64,000 nucleotides of DNA, from NCBI RefSeq assembly GCF_010119225.1, contig NZ_WNKF01000001.1, positions 620,001 through 684,000 on the forward strand, in the 5' to 3' direction. A program made the translations under genes and the position numbers. Below, one piece after another: positions 45,484 to 54,866 of the stretch (the first letter of the stretch is position 1; every line of letters starts with the position of its first letter). Source of the DNA: Cyclobacterium roseum (GTDB lineage: Bacteria; Bacteroidota; Bacteroidia; Cytophagales; Cyclobacteriaceae). The notes under the pieces are model-generated. The model worked only from the letters and a program-made list of their open reading frames with translations. It ran no database searches and was not told the origin of the DNA.

Positions 45484-48400
45484 TTATTTATCTACAGTAC
45501 GAGCATACATGCCATCGGGTAAGGATTGCAAATAAAGCATCAAATCACTCAATTCCTGAGTATCCATGACATTTTCCAAACCTGCCGGCATCAAAGATTG
45601 ACCGGACGGGGATAGCTCCACCACATCCTGTTCGTTTACTAATTGGGTAATCCCCGGACCGAGCGCTATTTCGTATCTGCCCGCTTCATGACGTTTGATT
45701 ATTCCGGAAAACTGTTGGGAAGCCGTCTTCATCGTAACGGTTTCGTATTCCCTGGCAAAACTGGATCCCGGGTATAGGATGGCCTCCAGGATGTCGTGCC
45801 TGGAACGAATTTCACCAATATTGGTCAGATCAGGTCCAAAATCACCGCCCTCACCGGCAACGGCATGGCAGGTCCCACAGGTGCCTTTACCAAAGAATAG
45901 CGCTCGTCCTCTGGATACATCTCCCCGGATCAAACTATTTTCAACGGATTCCAGTTTCTGCAACCGTAATTCCTGAGACCGTTCCAAACTATCCAATATG
46001 ACTTGATTTCCCGTTGGAAAAACCCTTTTTACCAAATCGATAGAAAGGTTATCCCAAACCTCTTTTCGTTGCAATAGTTGTTGTTCTAATCGATCCAGGG
46101 TTTCAGCTTGCTGCGCTCCTTCGAAAATTTCTAAAACAGCAGGAATCAATTCAGAAGAAAGCTCAGGAAATATCCGATCAAGGATCCAATCCAGTCTACC
46201 CCGATCCAATGATAGGTTTCTGACAATGCGAAGAACCGATGAATGAGCTGTCCGCAGCTCTGAATCTAAAAGCTGCTTCGTAATCCACTGGAATTCCTGT
46301 GTTGATACCGTTGCTTCCTGGACCACCAGGGCTTGGTAGGCCATTAAACGAATAGCTATTTTCTCGGTATCAGCCCTGGCAAGGTCCAGCAATTCCTGAT
46401 AAAAATCATTCAGCCCCAACTGAATGATCACCTGTAATGCGGCCTCTTTGGTTTGATTATCTTTTGATTTTAAATACTGACGCAGACTTGACCTAAGCGA
46501 AAACCCTACTTGTTTGGGTGGAAAAGAGGCAAGCATGGATAGGATTAATTTACGCTGTTCCGAATTAGAAGTTAGCTTTTCGGAAAGATGTCTTTGCACC
46601 TGCTCATTATCAATAAAGGAGGGCCAAATTTCTTGCAGTAGGTGCTCCTCTTTGCTGTTTTCTACCGAAAATGAATCAAAAAACGAAATAAAGGAACGGG
46701 ACCAATCCGGATGGTTATTCAAAATCCAAACCGCCGTATTTGCTTCCGTGCTATCTTGAGATACCGGGTAAGGAGCAATCATTTCTTCCGTAAGCAATTC
46801 CTTGCCTTTTTGGTCCAGCGCAATTAAGACCGCTTTGTTGAAGCCCGATACCGCCAACTCCTGCAGCAGCAGGTCCTCATTTTTCATTTCGATGAGTGCG
46901 AAAATGGCAGCATGCTCAAAATACCTGTCTTCTGGATACCTTTCCAAGGCCCGCAAAAGGGGTTTGGTTGCCTTAGGATCGCCGATTTGTCCTAGCGCGG
47001 TAGCTACTTGTTTGGCCACAGGAAGGCTGGGATTGCTGTCCAACAACTGAATAAGCTGGTCACGGGCGGTAATTACCTCTGCCATGCCCAAGACGCGTGC
47101 GGTAGCGGTTTTTACCAGATCACTGGAATCCTCCAGGCCGACATACAATTGATGCCACGCTCTGGGGTTTTGGGTCTGGAAGAGTAAAAATACAGCCTTC
47201 GCTCGCACTTGTTCCTCCGGGTGCTCGCGCATTAGGGTTTGCAAATAAGGAATGGCTAACAGCGGTTGCTTCAACAGAAAATTTCCTGCTTTTTCAGCCA
47301 CATCCGCTCGTGGATCTTCCAGCAGCTTTGCCAATTGGCCTACGGACAATGCTTCCCAGGGAATGGCCTTGCCCCAGGGATCCTGTGCTTTTCCCTTGAT
47401 TTCCGTTTTTCGAATGCGATAGATACCCCCCGGCACATCTGGCTTAGCGGTACGGCTCAACGGGCATCCTGCTATAAACCAGCCTCCAGTATTGACCAGC
47501 AACAGGTTCCCATCCGGTTCCTGCAACACATCGGTTGGATGAAAATCAGGGATTTTACTTTGGAAAAACGGCTGACTGTTGGCTTGAAAAGAAGCCCCGT
47601 CGGGATTCAAGCTGGTGCGAATGACCCTTCCGGTATTAAATTCGGCGTGAAATAAATCTCCAGTAAATTCCTCACCCCAGGCCGAACCGCTATGCCGCAT
47701 CAGGCCGGAAGGAGAAACCCTGGCCATGCGGTGCATCACCGGCATCAATGGACCCGTTTGCACCAGTTGGTCTTCCTGAATGACCGGATGTGGTTTTGGA
47801 TAGACACCGTTTTCCACCCAATGCATCAGTGCATCCCGATACCCGCCTTTGGGATCAGTAAAATAGGTCATGGTTCCCAACACTTCCCCGGAAGGTGTAA
47901 ACGCCAACTCAATCGCATTGTCAAAACCTCCCCCCGCAAAAGTCTGCAACTGGGTTCCATTGGGAAGGCATCGCCAGATTCGGGCTCCTTTTCCCTGGAA
48001 ATGAACAAATTCCTTACTTAAAATATCAAATCCCCGTCTGGCATCGGCCAGGTACAACCATCCATCTGGTCCCATAAAAGGACCGCTCAGGATGGCCGCA
48101 TTGTGGCTAAGTTTCCAGCCAGATAGTAAAATATCCCTTTCGTCTGCCACGCCATCTCCATCCGTATCGGTAAATTTAACCAGATTCGGAGCGGCTGTAA
48201 CGATCAAACTACCCGCTACAAAAACGCCTCCCATGGGGAGGGGAATGGAATCAGCATAAACGGTTTTGTGATCAAATACCCCGTCCTGATCGGTGTCCGT
48301 CAAAAGGAGAATGCTAAAATCAGGTTGTTCCAAAATGGCATCGGTACTCTCGGTCTGTCCGCTGGACTCCATCACAAACAGCCTTCCCTGATCGTCAAAT

Positions 48401-48594
48401 ACGACAAACATGGGATACCGGACCAGACCGGGCTCGATGGCTTCCTCTACAATATAGCCATCAGGTAACTCCCAGGCCTCCTGATCCATAATCGGTTCTG
48501 TACAACCGTAGAAAGTGAACCCCGCCAATAATAAGATAAGTATTCGGCCTAACCACGGGCAAGTAGGAATGCTGTTCTTTCGGATATGTCGCAT
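45484..48594 (-). CDS. PVC-type dehydrogenase lipoprotein with HEAT repeats and cytochrome c
   Basis: A 1036-residue protein. The N-terminal hydrophobic run ends in YGC, with Cys31 as the lipidation site. Residues ~45-400 form a sorbosone-dehydrogenase-like propeller (IEPGLVRYPMFVVFDDQGRLFVMESSG, DTDQDGVFDHKTVYAD, DTDGDGVADERDIL). Residues ~420-850 are helical HEAT-type repeats. CGTCHAVAGEGGDFGPDLTNIG near residue 903 is the haem c site, and SLMPAGLENVM offers the axial Met. This protein would move electrons from an oxidised carbohydrate to a periplasmic acceptor. It is 4 and 8 bp from its neighbours, so firmly in the operon. It is more distant from the 1530-4958 pair than those are from each other. 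Confidence 0.9.
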   Translation of the reverse strand: MRHIRKNSIPTCPWLGRILILLLAGFTFYGCTEPIMDQEAWELPDGYIVEEAIEPGLVRYPMFVVFDDQGRLFVMESSGQTESTDAILEQPDFSILLLTDTDQDGVFDHKTVYADSIPLPMGGVFVAGSLIVTAAPNLVKFTDTDGDGVADERDILLSGWKLSHNAAILSGPFMGPDGWLYLADARRGFDILSKEFVHFQGKGARIWRCLPNGTQLQTFAGGGFDNAIELAFTPSGEVLGTMTYFTDPKGGYRDALMHWVENGVYPKPHPVIQEDQLVQTGPLMPVMHRMARVSPSGLMRHSGSAWGEEFTGDLFHAEFNTGRVIRTSLNPDGASFQANSQPFFQSKIPDFHPTDVLQEPDGNLLLVNTGGWFIAGCPLSRTAKPDVPGGIYRIRKTEIKGKAQDPWGKAIPWEALSVGQLAKLLEDPRADVAEKAGNFLLKQPLLAIPYLQTLMREHPEEQVRAKAVFLLFQTQNPRAWHQLYVGLEDSSDLVKTATARVLGMAEVITARDQLIQLLDSNPSLPVAKQVATALGQIGDPKATKPLLRALERYPEDRYFEHAAIFALIEMKNEDLLLQELAVSGFNKAVLIALDQKGKELLTEEMIAPYPVSQDSTEANTAVWILNNHPDWSRSFISFFDSFSVENSKEEHLLQEIWPSFIDNEQVQRHLSEKLTSNSEQRKLILSMLASFPPKQVGFSLRSSLRQYLKSKDNQTKEAALQVIIQLGLNDFYQELLDLARADTEKIAIRLMAYQALVVQEATVSTQEFQWITKQLLDSELRTAHSSVLRIVRNLSLDRGRLDWILDRIFPELSSELIPAVLEIFEGAQQAETLDRLEQQLLQRKEVWDNLSIDLVKRVFPTGNQVILDSLERSQELRLQKLESVENSLIRGDVSRGRALFFGKGTCGTCHAVAGEGGDFGPDLTNIGEIRSRHDILEAILYPGSSFAREYETVTMKTASQQFSGIIKRHEAGRYEIALGPGITQLVNEQDVVELSPSGQSLMPAGLENVMDTQELSDLMLYLQSLPDGMYARTVDK

Positions 48595-48602
48595 GCTACT
48601 TT

Positions 48603-49496
48603 TCAGGCCTTTGGATAGATTTTATCCCTGTCCAGCAGAAGTGGGAAAAACTGACCTTCTAGCTTTTCCCCTGGTCGGTACACCGGCACTCCAGCCAAAA
48701 GTTCCTGATCGGTATTGGATTGAGTCCCATCCGCGAATACATTCAAAACGAACGCCCTTCGGGACCTTTCGGACTTGTTTTCGTAGGATCCGTGCACCAT
48801 TAAGGGGTGGTGAAAGGTACCGTATCCTTTTTTCATTTCTATGGGAACAGGCCGGAATTCTTCTTTTTGTGATTCGGTAAGGTAGTCCATCAGGCCTTCC
48901 ATATTCCCGGCCAACTCTGGTTTGTCCAGCAAGCCCCAGCGATGGCTGCCCGGAACATAATAAATACAGCCATTTTGAATGTCTGCATCGTCTAAGCCAA
49001 CCCAGCAGGTGAGGTGCTGCATGGGGACAGAGCGGGTCCAATAGGAGTAGTCCTGATGCCAGGCAACTACCCCGCCATGCTTGGCGGGTTTACAGAACAG
49101 CTGATCGTGCCAAAACCGCACGGATTTATCTTCCAGCAGCTGGCTGGCCGCCATTAAAAAGGCCGGATTCCACAAAATATCGTGAAATCCCTCTTTTATG
49201 CGCCAATGACCCAAGGAATGAAACAAAACCGTATTGGGATCCTCTGATTCATTGGACTTAAACTCGTAAAACAATTCATTCCCGGGGTGATTGGGATCGG
49301 TTAACGCCTCCAACTCATCGTTTAGCTGGTCTATTTGCCAGGAATCCAATAATTTGATATGGGAGAGGTAGCCATTTTCCTTGAAAAAAGCAATTTGTTC
49401 CTCCGAGAGCCGGTACTTTTCCCATTCTTTCTCCGATTGTGGCCACTCAAACAAATCAGATAGGAGTTCATGAATCTGGGATAGGTCGTTCACCAT
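48603..49496 (-). CDS. Phytanoyl-CoA dioxygenase (PhyH)-family protein
   Basis: 297 residues from the ATG at 49496, chosen because it lies 11 bp after the preceding stop. The longer frame to 49742 would overlap the DUF1080 gene and has no homologous sequence. It is a non-haem Fe(II)/2-oxoglutarate oxygenase: the HxD of the iron site is in WHQDYSYWTRSVPMQHLTCWVGLDD, and YYVPGSHRWGL and the distal His in HHPLMVHGSYENKSERSRRAFVLNVF complete the facial triad and 2-OG arginine. Family members hydroxylate small molecules. No signal peptide. In this operon an oxygenation step on a sugar-derived or ether-linked aglycone is conceivable; that is an inference. Confidence 0.87.
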   Translation of the reverse strand: MVNDLSQIHELLSDLFEWPQSEKEWEKYRLSEEQIAFFKENGYLSHIKLLDSWQIDQLNDELEALTDPNHPGNELFYEFKSNESEDPNTVLFHSLGHWRIKEGFHDILWNPAFLMAASQLLEDKSVRFWHDQLFCKPAKHGGVVAWHQDYSYWTRSVPMQHLTCWVGLDDADIQNGCIYYVPGSHRWGLLDKPELAGNMEGLMDYLTESQKEEFRPVPIEMKKGYGTFHHPLMVHGSYENKSERSRRAFVLNVFADGTQSNTDQELLAGVPVYRPGEKLEGQFFPLLLDRDKIYPKA

Positions 49497-49507
49497 AAGG
49501 ATCGGTA

Positions 49508-50269
49508 TTAAGGGTTGGGTAATAACGGGGCGATTTGCTCCGCCGAAGTAACGCCGGGAGGAAGTGGGGTGACGGTCAGGTTGCGGAAATGGATCGGAGC
49601 CCCCTCCGATTCCAGACAGATATACCCTTTTTTCTGCGTTGACTGGCTGATGCCGTTTACAAACTTCCCGTTTACAGACAGTTTGATGACACCATCCACA
49701 CAAACGACAACGTACGTGTTCCATTCTCCCTTGCCCAGGCATCGGTTTTCGATGGATTTGCTCCGGGTTCCCCGCGGGTTGTCCGGAACGGTTTCCACTC
49801 CACCCACACCAAATAATTCCCCATGTACATAGGCTATGGGTGGTAGCTCCCCATCAGGCCTTCTATTTTGGTTAACCCAGTCCAATTCCAGCATTTGCAC
49901 CTCCACTCCATCAGGAAGGCGGTTTTCGCCAGGCACTGCTCCGGACCAGACAAAGCTACCGGAATTTCCGCCGGCCTCCATGTGCTTCCATTCCACATAC
50001 ATGATGAAATTTTCGTATTGCTTTTCCGACCGGATAACTCCTATGGGCATGCCTTCACAGACCAGTTCATCTCCTTCAAATCTCCAGGTATCCGCACCTG
50101 TATTGACATCTATCCAGCGAATGCCTTGTTCATCGCTGGTCTTTCCTTGAATCAAGGCATTCAGATCTTGCTCCTTTCCAAACTCAAACAATAAATCCTG
50201 GGCCTTTAGTTTTGTAGAAAAAAGCAGCAGGAAAAGTAGAAATACGGGTATTATTTGTCTATTATTCAT
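49508..50269 (-). CDS. DUF1080 (3-keto-disaccharide hydrolase-like) secreted protein
   Basis: A 253-residue protein with a signal peptide (hydrophobic core then STKLKAQD). The beta-sandwich has the DUF1080 pattern: [88 protein letters not shown] and [16 protein letters not shown]. It has been linked to 3-keto-glycoside cleavage outside the cytoplasm. It follows the exported Gfo/Idh/MocA gene by 27 bp and precedes the PhyH gene by 11 bp. Compared with the other DUF1080 in the unit it is shorter and has a more acidic ligand loop; the two are not close copies. Confidence 0.87.
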   Translation of the reverse strand: MNNRQIIPVFLLFLLLFSTKLKAQDLLFEFGKEQDLNALIQGKTSDEQGIRWIDVNTGADTWRFEGDELVCEGMPIGVIRSEKQYENFIMYVEWKHMEAGGNSGSFVWSGAVPGENRLPDGVEVQMLELDWVNQNRRPDGELPPIAYVHGELFGVGGVETVPDNPRGTRSKSIENRCLGKGEWNTYVVVCVDGVIKLSVNGKFVNGISQSTQKKGYICLESEGAPIHFRNLTVTPLPPGVTSAEQIAPLLPNP

Positions 50270-50296
50270 AAAATTAATTTAAAAACTCATCAGATG

Positions 50297-51595
50297 CTAC
50301 ACCACTTTAGTAATTCCCGGAACGGCAATCGGCGGCACGTCTACCACCAGATCCCAGCGGTAATCATCTGCGGCCGGTCCCAATTTATGTTCGCTGTTCA
50401 TCGCCTGCTCCCAGGTAATGGTTTGTCCACTGTAGCCCACCATGCGGCCTAAAATGGCAAGCATGGTACTATTTGCCATCAGCTCGCCTTCGTTCATGGG
50501 TTGGCCTGCTCGAATGGAGGCAAAAAGTTCTTCGTGCTGCGTCTCGTAGGGGTTGTTGGATTCTCCCTTGTAATCCCAGCGTTCGGAGCCCATGGTAGCG
50601 TGGATCCTTTTACCAATATCAACGGAGGCAAACCCTTCGGTTCCGGCGATATCTACTTTATTGGTGTTGGAGCAACCTTTTTGTTGCCTGCTGAAATGCA
50701 CCCCTTTGATATTATTTTCGTATTCGTACTCAATGGCAAAGTGATCGTAAATATTACCCCACTGAGATTCGGTCCTGGATTGGCGTCCACCGGTTCCGGT
50801 AGCCTGTAGCGGCAACCTGTCTCCCAGTGCCCAGGACATCATGTCCAGGCTGTGAACCATCATTTCAACGATATAATCCCCTGATAGCCAATCGTAGTAG
50901 TACCAATTTCTCAACTGGTACTCCATTTCGGTCCAATTTTCCTGCCGGGGCTTATACCACAAACCGCCTCCGTTTCGGGCGGTAAATACGTTGGTCACCT
51001 CCCCAATCTCCCCATCTAAAATCCGCCCAAATAGAGCTCGTTTCGGAAAGTCGTATCGAAAGGTAAAACCCGACACCACCGATAGCCCTTTTTCTTTCGC
51101 TTTCTTGGCAGATGCCAATACACTACGAACTCCAGGAGCATCCACCGCTACGGGTTTCTCACAAAATACATGCTTGCCAGCATCTACGGCAGCTTTAAAA
51201 TGCGCTGGTCGGAAAGCAGGCGGCGTGGTAAGGATCACTACGTCCACGCCCGCATCCAATACCTTTTGGTAGGCATCAAAACCAACAAATTTCTGCGCAT
51301 CCGTAACCTTAACTTGCTCCGGATTCATTTTCTTCAAGGACTGAAAGGATTCCTCCAGGTAATCTGAAAAAATATCTGCCATACAAGTAAGTTCGGCATC
51401 CTTGTCGGCTTTAAGGGCTTGGGCGGCCGCCCCTGTACCTCTTCCCCCACATCCGATAAGACCTACTTTCAACGGCTCCCTACGGGCAGCATAGCCCTGG
51501 CGGATCGAAAACCCCATGGGCAACACTGCGCTGCCAATGACTGCGGTGCCCGTGGATTTAAGAAATGTTCGCCGATTATTGTTTTTACTATCCAT
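50297..51595 (-). CDS. Exported Gfo/Idh/MocA-family oxidoreductase (Tat signal)
   Basis: A 432-residue protein. The N-terminus NNNRRTFLKSTGTAVIGSAVLPMGF is a twin-arginine (RRTFLK) signal peptide, so it is exported folded with its NAD(P) bound. The Rossmann motif LKVGLIGCGGRGTGAAAQA is at ~42-60. EKPVAVD, GFTFRYDFPKRALFG and the catalytic HSLDMMSWALGDRLP segment are present. It opens the seven-gene minus-strand unit, and the promoter likely lies at ~51642-51672. Periplasmic members of this family oxidise a sugar hydroxyl to a keto group, setting up the DUF1080 step. Substrate not predictable. Confidence 0.87.
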   Translation of the reverse strand: MDSKNNNRRTFLKSTGTAVIGSAVLPMGFSIRQGYAARREPLKVGLIGCGGRGTGAAAQALKADKDAELTCMADIFSDYLEESFQSLKKMNPEQVKVTDAQKFVGFDAYQKVLDAGVDVVILTTPPAFRPAHFKAAVDAGKHVFCEKPVAVDAPGVRSVLASAKKAKEKGLSVVSGFTFRYDFPKRALFGRILDGEIGEVTNVFTARNGGGLWYKPRQENWTEMEYQLRNWYYYDWLSGDYIVEMMVHSLDMMSWALGDRLPLQATGTGGRQSRTESQWGNIYDHFAIEYEYENNIKGVHFSRQQKGCSNTNKVDIAGTEGFASVDIGKRIHATMGSERWDYKGESNNPYETQHEELFASIRAGQPMNEGELMANSTMLAILGRMVGYSGQTITWEQAMNSEHKLGPAADDYRWDLVVDVPPIAVPGITKVV

Positions 51596-51641
51596 AATTT
51601 ATAACTGCGTTACTAATGACCTGTTTTTTTCAAAATCAAGC

Positions 51642-51672
51642 GTAAAATACAATATGTCTTTTCAAGTTCAAA
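51642..51672 (-). promoter_or_regulatory. Possible promoter of the seven-gene unit
   Basis: On the minus strand, TTTG (51672-51669), 19 bases, then TATTTTAC (51649-51642), six of eight matches to TAnnTTTG. It lies 47 bp upstream of the first gene start at 51595. The spacing is right; the -7 match is imperfect. Confidence 0.4.
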
Positions 51673-51720
51673 CAATTTTTCTGTCAAAGGCTGCAGTCAA
51701 TTAGATAAAAATAATTGCGC

Positions 51721-51752
51721 TTGTTATCAAACCACAAAAAATAATATCTTTG
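51721..51752 (+). promoter_or_regulatory. Possible promoter of the FAD/Fe-S oxidoreductase gene
   Basis: TTG at 51721-51723, 21 bases, then TATCTTTG at 51745-51752, a full TAnnTTTG match. Its position means the upstream TTG at 51750 cannot be the true start; the ATG at 51774 is. Confidence 0.45.
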
Positions 51753-51773
51753 AACAAATTGACAATAAACCCC

Positions 51774-54659
51774 ATGCGAACAAATCCCCCAACCGCAAAG
51801 GAAACGGTATCCGATCTGCTTGCCGGCATAAAAGGAGAAGTTTTGACTGATTCCTATTCACTGGGAATCTATGCCACTGATGCGAGCATCTACCAGATTT
51901 TTCCGATTGCCGTAGTCTTACCCAAAAACGAGGACGATGTGAAAAAGGCCCTTGAATGGGCTAACAAGAATCAAGTTACCATTTTACCTCGCGGGGGAGG
52001 CACCAGTCTGGCCGGACAGACGGTGGGAAAATCCATCGTTCTTGACTTTTCCAAATACATGGATCAAACGCTGGAGGTCAACACCAAAGAAAGATGGGTT
52101 CGGGTTCAGCCGGGAAAGGTGCGCGATGTTTTGAACGAGGAACTGGCCCCATTGGGGCTTCACTTTGCCGTGGATCCGGCCACTTCCAGCCGGGCAAATG
52201 TGGGAGGAATGGTCGGCAACAATTCCTCCGGAACCAAAAGCATTCTGTACGGCAAGACGGTGGACCATGTATTGGAAGCCACCGTGCTGTTGGCGGACGG
52301 AACGCGATTGCATTTGAAGAAAACCGACCCGGACACCTATCAGGAGATTGCCGATCAGGATTCCAGGGAGGGAGAGATATACCGCAACTTTAAAAAAATT
52401 ATCAGCAAAAACCGGGAACGGATCGAACAGAAATTTCCTAAGGTCATGCGCCGTGTGGGGGGCTACAACCTGGACGAATTCATCCATACTTCCAATTGGA
52501 ACCTCGCAAAACTGATCACCGGAAGCGAAGGCACCTTAGCTACTACCCTGGAATTAAAACTGAATCTCGAACCCTTGCCGCAGTTTAAATCTGTTTGCGT
52601 GCTGCATTTCAAGCAATTATTAGATGCTGTTGGTGCCGTTACAAGCATTCTACCCTACCAACCTTCCGCCGTTGAGATACTTGATAAAATAGTGGTAGAT
52701 CTGAGTAGGGAAAACCTTACGACCAAACGGCATTGTCACTTTATCCAGGGAGACCCCGCCGCCATTCTGATCGTTGAATTTTACGGAGAAACGCTGGCAG
52801 ATGTGATGGACCGGCCCACTCAAATGATAAAGGAGTTGCAGGAAAAGGGTTTGGGATATGCCTTCCCTCTGTTTCCGCAGGGGCCCGAATACGAGGATGT
52901 GTGGGTGGTTCGGAAAAAAGGACTTGGTCTGATGCTAGGTATCAAGGGCAAGAAAAAACCCCTGCCTTTTATAGAGGATGCGGGCATTCCTACCCAGCAC
53001 CTGCGCGAATACATTGACCGTACCCTGCAAATTTGTAAAAAACACCAGACCGAGGTGGCCATGTATGCCCACGTCAGTGTGGGAGTCATCCATGTCCGGC
53101 CCATCCTGGACCTAAGGCAGCAAACGGACATAGAACGGCTGGAAGCCATAGCGGAAGACACCTTCAATCTGGTGATGGAATACGGAGGGTCCTGGAGTGG
53201 GGAGCATGGAGACGGATTGGTACGCAGTCCCTTTAACGAGCGTTTCTTCGGGAAGGAATTGTACCAGGCCATGATCCAGGTCAAACGCCTTTTTGATCCG
53301 GAAAACCGCATGAACCCGGGTAAAATTGTAGAGGCGGAATCCATGTCCAAAAACCTGCGCTATGGCAGCCATTACAAAGACCAGGACCTGGATTCGGTTT
53401 TTCACTACCGGTCCGAACAGAGCTTTCAGGAATCCGTCCACATGTGCACGGGTGTGGGAGAATGTCGAAAGCTATTGGGAGGAACCATGTGTCCCAGTTT
53501 TAAAGCTACACGGGACGAGGAGCATACCACCCGTGGCCGGGCCAATGCCTTACGCATGGCCATGTCAGGACAGCTGGACGAAAAAGGTATAAGCAGTGAA
53601 CGCCTGCAGGAAACCCTGAGCCTGTGCCTGAGTTGCAAGGCTTGCAAATCTGAATGCCCCAGCAATGTGGACATGGCCAAAATGAAAAGCGATGTGATGC
53701 AATGGTATTACGATGCCAATGGAGCTAGCTTACGAGATAAAATGATCCGCGATGCAGCCAAGATGGCCAAACGATTTTCAGGTATCCTGGCCAAACCAAT
53801 CAATTCAATCCAATCTTCCCCCCTATTCCGAAAAAGCCTCGAAAAAATAGCAGGATTTGATAGCCGGCGCACGCTACCTGCCTATGCGACCCAAACTTTT
53901 TATCAATGGTTTAACAAAAACGGAGAAAATCAACCAAAAACCGGTAAAAAAGTAGCACTGTTTGCCGATACCTACTTAAACTATCACGAACCTTCCATTG
54001 GAAAGGCAGCGGTAAAACTACTCAATGAATGCGGATACGAAGTAGTCCTGGCGAATGTGGGCTGCTGCCAACGACCCAAAATTTCCCATGGTTTTCTACG
54101 AGAAGCGAAAAAGGAAGGGGGGGCTACCGTAGAGAAGTTACTTTCCTTTATCGATGAGGGTCTTCCCGTGTTGGTCTGCGAACCCAGCTGTGCTTCGGCT
54201 TTAAACGATGACTTTCCTGATTTACTGGATGAAAAAGAAGTAGCGGCAAAATTGAAGGAAAACGTAATGATGATTGATGTTTTTCTTGCCCGGGAAATGG
54301 AAAAGGGAAACCTGAGCGTAAAATTGCGCAGCAAAGGAGCCGACCTGCGGATCCATGGGCATTGCCACCAGAAAGCCCTCTACGGAACGCAAGCCATGAA
54401 AAGCAGCTTAAAAGAACCCAGCTCCTGCACGGAAATCCCCTCTGGCTGCTGTGGCATGGCAGGATCCTTTGGCTACGAGAAAGAGCACTATAGTCTATCC
54501 GAAAAAATAGGTGAAGAGGTGTTGTTTCCGGAAATCAGGAAAACACCCAAAGAAAGCGAACTTGTAGCGTGCGGCTTTAGCTGCCGTCATCAGATCGCCC
54601 ATTTTACCGGAAAGACGGCAAAACACTGGGTGGAATGTGTGGAAGTGATTCCTGTTTGA
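51774..54659 (+). CDS. FAD-binding and Fe-S oxidoreductase (D-lactate dehydrogenase type, YdiJ-like)
   Basis: 961 residues from the ATG at 51774. It fuses an FAD-linked oxidase domain (PCMH motif LPRGGGTSLAGQTVGKS, LEVNTKERWVRVQPG, GGMVGNNSSGTKSILYGKT, TGSEGTLATTLELKL) with a C-terminal Fe-S reductase. The latter has cysteine clusters CTGVGECRKLLGGTMCPSF and CLSCKACKSECPS for two 4Fe-4S centres, and two CCG-type motifs, NVGCCQRP and PSGCCGMAGSFGY. The layout is that of YdiJ/D-lactate or D-2-hydroxyacid dehydrogenases that feed electrons to quinone or another acceptor. It stands alone on the plus strand, divergent from the 3-keto-type unit. Cytoplasmic or peripheral at the membrane. Confidence 0.92.
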   Translation: MRTNPPTAKETVSDLLAGIKGEVLTDSYSLGIYATDASIYQIFPIAVVLPKNEDDVKKALEWANKNQVTILPRGGGTSLAGQTVGKSIVLDFSKYMDQTLEVNTKERWVRVQPGKVRDVLNEELAPLGLHFAVDPATSSRANVGGMVGNNSSGTKSILYGKTVDHVLEATVLLADGTRLHLKKTDPDTYQEIADQDSREGEIYRNFKKIISKNRERIEQKFPKVMRRVGGYNLDEFIHTSNWNLAKLITGSEGTLATTLELKLNLEPLPQFKSVCVLHFKQLLDAVGAVTSILPYQPSAVEILDKIVVDLSRENLTTKRHCHFIQGDPAAILIVEFYGETLADVMDRPTQMIKELQEKGLGYAFPLFPQGPEYEDVWVVRKKGLGLMLGIKGKKKPLPFIEDAGIPTQHLREYIDRTLQICKKHQTEVAMYAHVSVGVIHVRPILDLRQQTDIERLEAIAEDTFNLVMEYGGSWSGEHGDGLVRSPFNERFFGKELYQAMIQVKRLFDPENRMNPGKIVEAESMSKNLRYGSHYKDQDLDSVFHYRSEQSFQESVHMCTGVGECRKLLGGTMCPSFKATRDEEHTTRGRANALRMAMSGQLDEKGISSERLQETLSLCLSCKACKSECPSNVDMAKMKSDVMQWYYDANGASLRDKMIRDAAKMAKRFSGILAKPINSIQSSPLFRKSLEKIAGFDSRRTLPAYATQTFYQWFNKNGENQPKTGKKVALFADTYLNYHEPSIGKAAVKLLNECGYEVVLANVGCCQRPKISHGFLREAKKEGGATVEKLLSFIDEGLPVLVCEPSCASALNDDFPDLLDEKEVAAKLKENVMMIDVFLAREMEKGNLSVKLRSKGADLRIHGHCHQKALYGTQAMKSSLKEPSSCTEIPSGCCGMAGSFGYEKEHYSLSEKIGEEVLFPEIRKTPKESELVACGFSCRHQIAHFTGKTAKHWVECVEVIPV

Positions 54660-54866
54660 ATTATCGCTACCGCTCGATTCATTTCCCTAACGTAGATTCG
54701 ACAATATCTTATGGAGTAAAGAGCGTCATTTACCAAGTACACCGCCCTGCTACTTGAAAGAGATGATATAAAAAAACTACCGCCGGGAATGGCCGGGTTA
54801 AACTATTTATTCTATTTTTACCAGAATTAGTAATCGAAAAAATAAAGTTTATAACCCCACCTTTTC

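Noticed and set aside
49497-49742. Extended start of the PhyH gene (adds ~82 residues)
   Set aside because: The extension overlaps the DUF1080 gene in another frame and its sequence has no PhyH similarity. The ATG at 49496 is 11 bp past the upstream stop and starts the recognisable protein.
51750-51773. TTG start of the FAD/Fe-S oxidoreductase upstream of the ATG
   Set aside because: The TTG lies inside the TATCTTTG promoter element, so it would be upstream of the transcript start.
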